This document shows, piece by piece, positions 1-8,399 of a stretch of 9,960 bases of DNA. The DNA comes from DASVBJ01 sp036375895. GTDB taxonomy: Bacteria; Actinomycetota; Actinomycetes; JACCUZ01. Each line of letters begins with the position of its first letter. Position 1 is the stretch's first letter. The notes under the pieces were generated by a model, which was given only the letters and a program-made list of their open reading frames with translations, made no database searches and was not told the DNA's origin. The translations under genes and the position numbers were made by a program. The stretch is taken from NCBI GenBank assembly GCA_036375895.1, contig DASVBJ010000039.1, positions 1-9,960 on the forward strand, read 5' to 3'.

Positions 1-2237
<2,237 letters not shown>

Positions 2238-2243
2238 GAGGGG

Positions 2244-2250
2244 TCCTTCC
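2244..2250 (-). promoter_or_regulatory. rpoB ribosome binding site
   Basis: GGAAGGA on the minus strand lies six bases before the TTG codon at 2237. No ATG or GTG lies in frame near the conserved N-terminus, so this site decides the TTG start. Confidence 0.75.
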
Positions 2251-2263
2251 GAGGGCTCGCGGA

Positions 2264-2313
2264 CTCTCAGTCAGCGCATGCCGGACGACCCCAGGCAAGT
2301 CGCCGGGGGAGAG
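2264..2313 (-). other. Possible stem-loop in the rpoB leader RNA
   Basis: In the predicted rpoB leader, CTCTC (2313-2309) can pair with GAGAG (2268-2264). This encloses an inner hairpin, CCCCGG (2308-2303) with CC-T-GGGG (2295-2289), with one bulged base and a 7-base loop. The fold would sit between the predicted transcription start and the ribosome binding site. There is no U tract, so it is not an obvious attenuator. It was read by eye without an energy calculation. Confidence 0.25.
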
Positions 2314-2336
2314 GTCAGATGGCAGCGCAAAGCGGC

Positions 2337-2365
2337 AGCATACCCTGCGGGCACGCCAACGTAAA
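2337..2365 (-). promoter_or_regulatory. Predicted rpoB promoter (sigma-70/HrdB-type)
   Basis: On the minus strand TTTACG (2365-2360) and TATGCT (2342-2337) are separated by exactly 17 bases. This is a good match to the housekeeping consensus TTGACA-17-TATAAT in a very GC-rich background. Transcription would start near 2331-2328, giving a leader of roughly 90 bases before the TTG start. It is the best promoter match I found in the gap, and its position suggests rpoB is transcribed independently of the mce genes. It is predicted from sequence only. Confidence 0.65.
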
Positions 2366-2376
2366 GTGGCCGCCAC
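2366..2376. promoter_or_regulatory. Palindrome touching the -35 box, possible operator
   Basis: The 11-base sequence GTGGCCGCCAC has perfect 5-base arms (GTGGC/GCCAC) around one central base. It directly abuts the upstream side of the predicted rpoB -35 hexamer at 2360-2365. This is where an activator or repressor could act. A palindrome this short can arise by chance in GC-rich DNA, so the regulatory reading is inference. Confidence 0.25.
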
Positions 2377-2479
2377 CCGTGCGGGCGACGCCCCTCCCCT
2401 GGTTGGCCGGCTCTGCGGTTGTCACGGCGCGAGCAGGATGGACCCGCCAGCGCCCCCCGTCAAGGCCTTCGGCCACTCC

Positions 2480-2500
2480 GGCACCCGCGTGGCGGGTGGC
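2480..2500 (-). terminator. Terminator-like hairpin after the mce operon
   Basis: Immediately after the TGA of the last Mce-associated gene (2503-2501) the minus strand can form CACCCGC-CAC-GCGGGTG, a perfect 7-bp GC-rich stem (2498-2492 with 2488-2482). One further pair is possible beyond a mismatch. No U tract follows. U-poor hairpins near stop codons are common in actinobacteria and may terminate or stabilise mRNA ends, so termination is plausible but unproven. If weak, mce transcripts would read into rpoB. Confidence 0.35.
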
Positions 2501-3187
2501 TCAGAGGGCGTCGATGTCGCTCACGAGCCAGTCGCCACCGACCCGCTGGAGGGTCATCCTGACCCGGTTGAGGTCGACCTTCGGCCCGTCCAGCCGGGTC
2601 GAGGTGGTCGTCTGGTTGACGTAGAGCAGCACCACGACCCGGTCGGAGCTGGCGCTCACGACCGAGGCGGAGGCGACGTCTGCCTTCACGACCGCCTTGT
2701 ACTTCTCCGCGGTCGGGCGGACCACCTTGTCGGTTGTCGCGTCGTAGTCGTCGGCGAACGAGCCGGTGATCACGGCCCGGGCGTTCCGGAAGTCCTTGTC
2801 GAGCCTGCGGTAGTCGTAGGACAAGATCTCCTGCGCGTGCGCCTGCGCGGCGCCGAGCGCCGTCCGGCGGGCGTCCTCGGCCCGCGCCGCGTCCCACGCC
2901 CGGTAGCCCACCAGCGCCGCGGCCCCTGCGAGCGCGAGCGTGACGAGGACCGCCACGGCCAGGACGACCGTGTCCCGGCGGGTCCGCGGACGCCGGGGCT
3001 CCTTGTCGGCAAGGTGCGGAGTCGCCGCCGGGCGGTCCAGGACTGCCGTGCCGGCGGCCTGCCGGGACCGGGTCGCGGCGCCCGCGTCGAGCGCGCGCCG
3101 GGCGCGGGAGCGCTCGCCGGCGACCGCGGGGCGACGCCGCGCCGCGTCGCTCGTGCCTCTCGGCTCACGCCTGTCGCGGTCTGCCAT
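2501..3187 (-). CDS. Mce-associated membrane protein (second of two)
   Basis: Predicted 228-residue single-pass membrane protein, last gene of the mce operon. An Arg/Ala-rich cytosolic tail covers residues 1-71. One membrane segment follows at about 72-96 (DTVVLAVAVLVTLALAGAAAL), then an extracytoplasmic domain typical of Mce-associated proteins: ILSYDYRRLDKDF at 121-133, TGSFADDY at 141-148, and the C-terminal GGDWLVSDIDAL. Such proteins accompany actinobacterial Mce lipid transporters and are thought to stabilise or assist the complex; their biochemistry is poorly defined. I chose the ATG at 3187, which has GGAGGA about ten bases upstream. An ATG at 3226, only 11 bases after the preceding stop (3238) and with GAGG nine bases before it, would add 13 residues. 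It contains no cysteine. The tail is longer than in its neighbour. Confidence 0.85.
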   Translation of the reverse strand: MADRDRREPRGTSDAARRRPAVAGERSRARRALDAGAATRSRQAAGTAVLDRPAATPHLADKEPRRPRTRRDTVVLAVAVLVTLALAGAAALVGYRAWDAARAEDARRTALGAAQAHAQEILSYDYRRLDKDFRNARAVITGSFADDYDATTDKVVRPTAEKYKAVVKADVASASVVSASSDRVVVLLYVNQTTTSTRLDGPKVDLNRVRMTLQRVGGDWLVSDIDAL

Positions 3188-3237
3188 GTGCCTGCCGTCC
3201 TCCGCCTGCCGTCGTGTCCGTGCCATCCGAAGCCGCC

Positions 3238-3771
3238 TCAGCCGACGAACTGCAGGTCGGAGACGAGCCATTGGCCGTGGTCGCGCACCAGGTCCATCGC
3301 GATCCGGTAGTGCCGTTTCTCGGGCTGCGCACTGCTCGCGTTGGTGACGGTGCTGTCCGCGACCACGAGGACCTGCGCGGAGTCGTCGTCCGACGTGACG
3401 ATGCCGGCCTCGAGCACGTCGCCCTTGGAGACGGCGCGGTTCTTCGTCACCAGGTCCTTGAGGTCCTTGGTGCCGGCCTCGAACTGCTTGCGGAAGTCGC
3501 CGGTCGAGCCGTCGAGCACCCGCTGCAGGTCGCGGTCGAGCGTCTGGTAGTCGAGCGTGGTGAAGTTGACCGCCTGCTGGCGGGCTGCGTGCAGGACCTC
3601 GTCGCGCCGGTCCTCGCGGGCGCCTGCGGCGGCCACCTTCGGTGCGGCGACCGCCAGCACGACCAGGCTCACGAGGCCGACCAGGGCGAGCAGCGCCAGG
3701 ACGACGACCCGACCGTCCGGGCGACCGACCTTGCCCGCGGTCAGGAGCCCAAGGGTCCGATGAGCAGCCAC
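3238..3771 (-). CDS. Mce-associated membrane protein (first of two)
   Basis: Predicted 177-residue single-pass membrane protein. A short cytosolic start leads to a membrane helix at about 21-43 (RVVVLALLALVGLVSLVVLA). A helical linker and a soluble domain follow, with LDYQTLDRDLQ at 73-83, STGDFRKQF at 89-97 and the C-terminal HGQWLVSDLQFVG. The last motif matches WLVSDIDAL in the downstream gene, so the two are divergent paralogues of the same family. The start is inferred: GTG at 3771 has GGAGAGGA about nine bases upstream, whereas GTG at 3777 has the same site only three bases away. Either start lies inside the end of mceF (stop 3743-3741), an overlap of 31 or 37 bases that implies coupled translation. 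The open frame continues farther upstream across mceF, but that stretch reads as Arg-rich shadow translation. It has no cysteine. Confidence 0.82.
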   Translation of the reverse strand: MAAHRTLGLLTAGKVGRPDGRVVVLALLALVGLVSLVVLAVAAPKVAAAGAREDRRDEVLHAARQQAVNFTTLDYQTLDRDLQRVLDGSTGDFRKQFEAGTKDLKDLVTKNRAVSKGDVLEAGIVTSDDDSAQVLVVADSTVTNASSAQPEKRHYRIAMDLVRDHGQWLVSDLQFVG

Positions 3772-5087
3772 TGCCACGAGTCCTCTCCGAATGCCTCCGC
3801 CTGACCGCCGCGGGTGCCCACGTCGAGTGGGTGCCCGCCGGGCCCGAATGCCAGGCCGCTGGTCTGGTCGTACCCGGTGACGTACGACGACGAACCGGCC
3901 CCAGCCGATCCTCCGGAAATGTCCGGATTGCCGGACATCAGGCCGCCGAAGACGCCGCCCGTCGCTGCCCGCGCCGACCCGTTGGCGGGGCGCGGAGAGT
4001 TCTGGGCGCCGCGCACGTCGCTCGGGTTGCCCCGCGGCAGCGCGCACCGGACCTTGCCGTTCGACGGCACGTCGGACGTCTGGCTCGGCGGGCGGCGCTT
4101 GGTGCTCTCGTAGCCGCGGGTGCACGCCGGCGGGTCGCTCGAGTTCATCACCAGGCCGAAGTGCGACGTCCCGTCGCCCGGAACCACCGTGTAGCCGCCG
4201 GCGACGTTCGTCGGGTACGTGACGAGCAGCTGCTCGAGCCCGTCGATCCGCGCCACCGTCACCTGACCGGTCGTGACCAGGTTCGACAGCAGCGCGGCGA
4301 TCGAGGCCCGGTTGGCCAGCAGCAGCGCGTCCAGCTGCTCGGAGGCCACCACCCCGTTGTCCAGCACCTTGCGCAGGTCGCCGTCGCTGGAGCGCATCGT
4401 CGCGCTCAGGTCGGCGAGGTCCTTGCTGAAGCTCTTGATGTGCGAGCCGGATGCCCGCTGCCTGTCGAGGACGGTCTTGCCGTCGTTGATCAGCCGGGTC
4501 GTCTCGGGAAGCGCGGCCATCGCCTCCTTCGTGAGCGCGTCGCCCGAGTCGATCAGCCGGCCCAGGTCGTCACCGGTGCCCGCGAAGGCGGTCCCCAGCT
4601 CGTCGATGACGACGGCCAGATCGCGCTTGTCGACCGACTCCACCAGCCGGTTGAGGTTCAGCAGCAGGGTCTCCGTGTGCAGCGGGGTCACGGTGTCCGG
4701 CTGCCGGATCCGCGATCCCTCTGCGAGGTAGGGAGCCCCGTCGCTGCGTGGCTGGAGGTCGACGTACTGCTCGCCCACCGCGGAGCGGTTCTCGACCACG
4801 GCCCGGCTGTCGGCGGGGATCTTCCGACCGTCCTCGATGCGCAGGTCGACGTGCACGCCGTCGGAGGCCAGCCGCAGTCGCTCCACGCGGCCCACCGCCA
4901 CGCCGCGGTAGGTCACCTCGGCATTCTGGAAGATGCCACCGGACTCGTCGAAGTCGGCGGTCACGAGGTAGCCGTTGCCGAAGAGCTGCCGCCCGAGCCC
5001 GACGTACCGCGCGCTCACGTAGCTGACCCCGATCACGGTGATCACCAGGAAGGCGACGAGCTGCAGCTTGGTGCTCCGGCGGATCAT
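3741..5087 (-). CDS. mceF: MCE-family subunit MceF
   Basis: A 448-residue subunit of the Mce lipid-transport complex, last of six in order. A membrane anchor lies at about 8-26 (LQLVAFLVITVIGVSYV) and the MCE domain at about 39-113 (GNGYLVTADFDESGGIF to VGEQYVDLQP). A long helical region (about 140-290) presumably contributes to the tube. The C-terminal domain has Cys322 (DPPACTRGYE), Cys348 (KVRCALPRG), RGAQNSPRP and a Gly/Ser-rich stretch. It ends WQWLLIGPLGS, typical of MceF proteins. The ATG start overlaps the mceE stop as ATGA and has a G-run (GGGGGG) about six bases upstream. The length is within the usual range. The letter is assigned from position and C-terminal motifs. Confidence 0.93.
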   Translation of the reverse strand: MIRRSTKLQLVAFLVITVIGVSYVSARYVGLGRQLFGNGYLVTADFDESGGIFQNAEVTYRGVAVGRVERLRLASDGVHVDLRIEDGRKIPADSRAVVENRSAVGEQYVDLQPRSDGAPYLAEGSRIRQPDTVTPLHTETLLLNLNRLVESVDKRDLAVVIDELGTAFAGTGDDLGRLIDSGDALTKEAMAALPETTRLINDGKTVLDRQRASGSHIKSFSKDLADLSATMRSSDGDLRKVLDNGVVASEQLDALLLANRASIAALLSNLVTTGQVTVARIDGLEQLLVTYPTNVAGGYTVVPGDGTSHFGLVMNSSDPPACTRGYESTKRRPPSQTSDVPSNGKVRCALPRGNPSDVRGAQNSPRPANGSARAATGGVFGGLMSGNPDISGGSAGAGSSSYVTGYDQTSGLAFGPGGHPLDVGTRGGQAEAFGEDSWQWLLIGPLGS

Positions 5088-6325
5088 GCGTAGCCCCCCA
5101 TCATCAGGGCGGCAAGGTTCATGTCGTACGCGCCGAACCTCGGTGCCCCCAGACAGATGCCCCCGACGCAGGTGCCCGAGCTGCTGCCGGCGCCACCGCC
5201 CGGGACGCTGACCGACGGCGACGGAAGCGGTGAGCTCGGCAGCGAGGTGGGCAGCGTCGTCGGGACCGTGGTCGGCACCGGGCCGGTGGGCGGCCCGCTG
5301 GTCGGCCCGCCCGACGGCTGCTGGTTCCCGAGGATCGTGCGCAGGTCGAGGTCGGCGGTGATCCGCAGGTTCGTGTAGTCGCCCTTGACCGCGCCCATCG
5401 ACGCCTCCGGGAACGGGTAGGTGAAGAGCATCTCCAGCGCCTTGGGCAGGTCGTCGCCCGCCTCGGCGAGCTTGGTGAGCGTCGGTCCGAGCGCCTTGAG
5501 GTTGGCCACGGTGTCGGCCTTGGACTCGCGGATCACCCGGGTGCCGACCTCGCCGAGCTGGGACAGCGCGGTCAGCATGGCGGTGAGCTGTTTGCGCTGG
5601 TCGGCGAGGACCTTCAGACCGGGACCGAGGTTGTCGATCGCGGTCGCGATGTCGCCCTTCTGCTTGGCCAGGGTGGCGCTGAGCCGGTCCAGCCCGTCCA
5701 GGGCGCGCACGATCTCGGCCTTCTGCTCGTCGAGACCGGCGAGGAAGGTGTCGAGGTTCTTGATCGCTCCCTTGATGTCCGCCTCGCGACCGTGCATGGC
5801 CTTGGTGAGCTCGACGTTGATCGTCTTGAGCTGGGCGACCCCGCCGCCGTTGAGCAACAGCGAGAGCGCGCCGAGGACCTCCTCGACCTCGGGATTGCGG
5901 CCGGAGCGCGCGAGCGGGATCGCGTCGCCGTCACCGAGCCGGCCGCTCGGCGCCTGGTCGGTCGGCGGGCCCAGTGACACGAACTTCTCGCCGAGCAGGC
6001 TCGTCTGTCGCAGCTCGGCCACCGCGTTGTCGGGCAGCCTGACGGAGTCGAGCAGCCGCAGCCGGACCCGGGCGTGCCACCCGTCGAGGGTGATCCCCTC
6101 GACGGCCCCGACGGTCACGTCGTTGACCTTCACCGCCGACTGGGGCACGAGGTCCAGCACGTCGGCGAACTCCACCGTCACGTGGTAGACGTCGCCACCC
6201 TGGGCGGCTCCTCCCGGCAGCGGCAGGTCGTAGACACCCTGGCACCCGGTCAGGGCGACGGAGCCGGCCAGCGCCGCCGCGCACACCGTGGCGAGCGACC
6301 GCAGGCTGCGGCGACGGGCGCTCAC
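5084..6325 (-). CDS. mceE: MCE-family lipoprotein subunit MceE
   Basis: A 413-residue lipoprotein subunit of the Mce transporter (LprK-like position). The signal peptide RRRSLRSLATVCAAALAG leads to a lipobox LTGC with the lipidated Cys28, followed by the MceE hallmark YDLPLPGG (32-39). The MCE domain is at about 47-118 (YHVTVEFADVLDLVPQSAV to LLGEKFVSLGP) and the helical region at about 145-300. FTYPFPEA (301-308) and GDYTNLRI (315-322) are conserved MceE motifs. The tail is unusual: a Pro/Thr/Ser/Gly-rich linker at 336-385, then CVGGIC (386-391) and a short hydrophobic end. The start is GTG, overlapping the mceD stop as GTGA, with a strong GGAGG six bases upstream. The lipid anchor would tether it on the outer face of the membrane rather than by a transmembrane helix. 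Confidence 0.95.
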   Translation of the reverse strand: MSARRRSLRSLATVCAAALAGSVALTGCQGVYDLPLPGGAAQGGDVYHVTVEFADVLDLVPQSAVKVNDVTVGAVEGITLDGWHARVRLRLLDSVRLPDNAVAELRQTSLLGEKFVSLGPPTDQAPSGRLGDGDAIPLARSGRNPEVEEVLGALSLLLNGGGVAQLKTINVELTKAMHGREADIKGAIKNLDTFLAGLDEQKAEIVRALDGLDRLSATLAKQKGDIATAIDNLGPGLKVLADQRKQLTAMLTALSQLGEVGTRVIRESKADTVANLKALGPTLTKLAEAGDDLPKALEMLFTYPFPEASMGAVKGDYTNLRITADLDLRTILGNQQPSGGPTSGPPTGPVPTTVPTTLPTSLPSSPLPSPSVSVPGGGAGSSSGTCVGGICLGAPRFGAYDMNLAALMMGGYA

Positions 6326-7437
6326 CGGCCACCTCCGAGGATGCCGCCGAGGGTCGGGTCGGGCGAGCCGGAGGACGAGCTCCCCGGCTCCGGGAAGGGC
6401 GGCATGGAGGCCAGGGCGGACTCCACCTGCTTGCAGACGCTGCGCGGTTGGCCGACGGAGACGAGCAGCTCGCAGAGGAAGACTCCCGGGTCCTGGGCCT
6501 GCTCGGCGTTGTTGCGCGTGTCCAGGGTGCCGGACGAGGGGTTGTACGCGAGCTGGAGGTTGGACAGGGCCGTCGGGCCGGCCTCGAGCACCTCGGCCAT
6601 CGCCTTGCGCTGCTTGGCGAGGGTGCCGGTGATGTCGGCCAGGCCGCCGATGTCGGCCGTGAGGTTCCGCTGGTTCTCCTTCACGAACGACGCTACCTCC
6701 CCGAGCGCGATGGCCAGGTTCTTGAGGGCGAGGGCGAGGTCGTCACGTTCCGCGGCGAGCTGGTCGGCGACGCTCGCGAGGTCCTGGTTGAACTCGCCGA
6801 CCGCCCGGTCGTTCTTGGCCAGCGCGGTCGTGAAGATCTGCAGGTTGCGGACGGTGCCGAAGAGGTCCTTCCTGCCGTCGCCGAGCGTGCCGATGGCCGT
6901 CGAGAAGTCGACGAGGGTCTGGTTGATGTCCTTGCCCTCGCCGTCGAGGTTGGCGGCGCCGGTCTTCAGCAGCCGACTGAGCGCGCCGCTCTTGTTCGCC
7001 CCCTGGGGGCCGAGCGCCACGTTGAGGTCGTTGAGGCTGCCGAAGATGCGGTCCAGCTCGACCGGCACCGCCGTACGGTCCATCGGGATGCTCGCGCCGT
7101 CGGCGAGCACAGCCCCCTTCTTGTAGACGGGAGTCAGCTGCACGTAGCGGTCGCTGACGACCGACGGCGCGACCACCACCGCCTTGGCGTCGGCCGGCAC
7201 CTTGTACTTGTCGTCGTAGACGAAGTCCACGCGGACGTGCTGTCCCTGGGGGGTGACCTTGCGCACCTCGCCCACCTTGACGCCGAGGATGCGCACGTCC
7301 GAGCCCTCGTACAGGCCCACCGTGCGCACGAACTGCGCACTCGCGTGCACGGTGCCGGATCCTGGCCAGACGACGACGGCGAGTGCCGCGACCAGGGCCA
7401 GGGCGGTGACGGCGGCGACGACGGCTCGGCGGCTCAT
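6322..7437 (-). CDS. mceD: MCE-family subunit MceD
   Basis: A 371-residue Mce subunit. The N-terminal membrane anchor is at about 5-25 (AVVAAVTALALVAALAVVVW) and the MCE domain at about 31-105, including GLYEGSDVRILGVKVGEV (41-58) and VVSDRYVQLTP. Long amphipathic helices (about 130-290) follow, then the MceD-like motif LAYNPSSGTLDTRNN (296-310). Cys322 (VFLCELL) and Cys335 (RSVCKQV) are the only cysteines. The protein ends in a Pro/Ser/Gly tail. The start ATG overlaps the mceC stop as ATGA, with GGGAG seven bases upstream. It lies fourth in the A-F series, and its motifs agree with that position. Confidence 0.94.
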   Translation of the reverse strand: MSRRAVVAAVTALALVAALAVVVWPGSGTVHASAQFVRTVGLYEGSDVRILGVKVGEVRKVTPQGQHVRVDFVYDDKYKVPADAKAVVVAPSVVSDRYVQLTPVYKKGAVLADGASIPMDRTAVPVELDRIFGSLNDLNVALGPQGANKSGALSRLLKTGAANLDGEGKDINQTLVDFSTAIGTLGDGRKDLFGTVRNLQIFTTALAKNDRAVGEFNQDLASVADQLAAERDDLALALKNLAIALGEVASFVKENQRNLTADIGGLADITGTLAKQRKAMAEVLEAGPTALSNLQLAYNPSSGTLDTRNNAEQAQDPGVFLCELLVSVGQPRSVCKQVESALASMPPFPEPGSSSSGSPDPTLGGILGGGR

Positions 7438-8399
7438 GACGGGCTCCCGGGTCCGCCCGGCGCGGGCGCGAGGTTCTGGATGTACGTGTCGAACCAGCGC
7501 CCCGTGCCCAGGGTGTTCGCGAAAACCCTGACGAAGGGCGCCATCAGCGCGATGCTGCGGTCGAGGCTGGCCTGGTTGGCCTGCAGCACCGCCAGCACGT
7601 TGTGCAGGTTCTGCAGGGCGGGCCGGACGGCGGCCCGGTTCTCGCGCACGAGCCGGGTCAGCTGGTCCGAGAGCGTCACGGTGTTGACGAGCAGCGTGTG
7701 GATCGCCTCCCGGCGCTTGCGCAGCTCCTCGAGGAGCAGGTCGCCGTCGGAGAGCAGGGACACCAGCTCGGCGTTCCGGTCGGCCAGCACGCCCGTGACC
7801 CCGTTGGCGTGCTCGAGCAGCTGCCGCAGCTGCTCGTCGCGGGAGGCGACGGTGCGCGAGAGCCGGCCGAGCCCGTCGACCGCGGCGCGGACCTCCTCCG
7901 GGGAGTCGCGGAAGGTCGTCGCCATGGTGTCCAGCGACTTGGCCAGCTGGTCCGTGTCGATCCGGTCGGTCGTGGTGGCGAGGTCGCTGAACGCCTCGAC
8001 CACGTCGTACGCCGAGTGGGTGCGCGAGATCGGGATCTCCCGCTCGAGCTTGCCGCCGCCCGCCGGCTCGAGCATGAGCAGCTTCTGCCCGAGGATCGTC
8101 TTGATGCGCACCGAGGCCGCGGTCTTGCTCCCGAGCTCGGTCGACCGGTTGACACGGAAGTCGACCTTCACGTGGTCGCCCTGCAGCTCGACGCCGGTGA
8201 CCTTGCCGACCTTGACGCCCGCGATGCGCACGTCGTCGCCGGGCTTGAGCCCGCCGGCCTCGGAGAAGGCAGCGCTGTGCGCACGGCCGGCCAGCAACGG
8301 CAACGTCTCGATGTTGAAGGCGAGCAGCAGCAGCGCGGCGATGACACCGAGGCCCACGGCCCCGATCAGCACCGGGTTGCGCTCACGGAACGGCGTCAT
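7434..8399 (-). CDS. mceC: MCE-family subunit MceC
   Basis: A 321-residue Mce subunit. It starts MTPFRERNPVLIGAVGLGV; the membrane anchor is at about 10-28 and the MCE domain at about 40-112 (AAFSEAGGLKPGDDVRIAG to ILGQKLLMLEP). A helical, heptad-like region (about 130-290) precedes the C-terminal motif GTGRWFDTYIQNL (298-310). I place the start at ATG 8399 because the protein begins there in standard MceC fashion, GAGGTG lies just upstream, and it overlaps the mceB stop by one base (TGATG). The frame stays open 54 codons farther upstream to 8561, but that part is inside mceB and reads as non-homologous shadow sequence. It is the only complete MCE subunit here with no cysteine at all. Confidence 0.94.
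   Translation of the reverse strand: MTPFRERNPVLIGAVGLGVIAALLLLAFNIETLPLLAGRAHSAAFSEAGGLKPGDDVRIAGVKVGKVTGVELQGDHVKVDFRVNRSTELGSKTAASVRIKTILGQKLLMLEPAGGGKLEREIPISRTHSAYDVVEAFSDLATTTDRIDTDQLAKSLDTMATTFRDSPEEVRAAVDGLGRLSRTVASRDEQLRQLLEHANGVTGVLADRNAELVSLLSDGDLLLEELRKRREAIHTLLVNTVTLSDQLTRLVRENRAAVRPALQNLHNVLAVLQANQASLDRSIALMAPFVRVFANTLGTGRWFDTYIQNLAPAPGGPGSPS

Noticed and set aside
2343..2359. TTGGCG as an alternative rpoB -35 box
   Set aside because: It is only 11 bases from TATGCT; TTTACG at 17 bases is the properly spaced partner.
3772..4125. Upstream extension of the first Mce-associated frame to 4125
   Set aside because: It overlaps the conserved C-terminal domain of MceF and reads as Arg/Pro/Gly-rich shadow sequence; the GTG at 3771 with GGAGAGGA is a better start.
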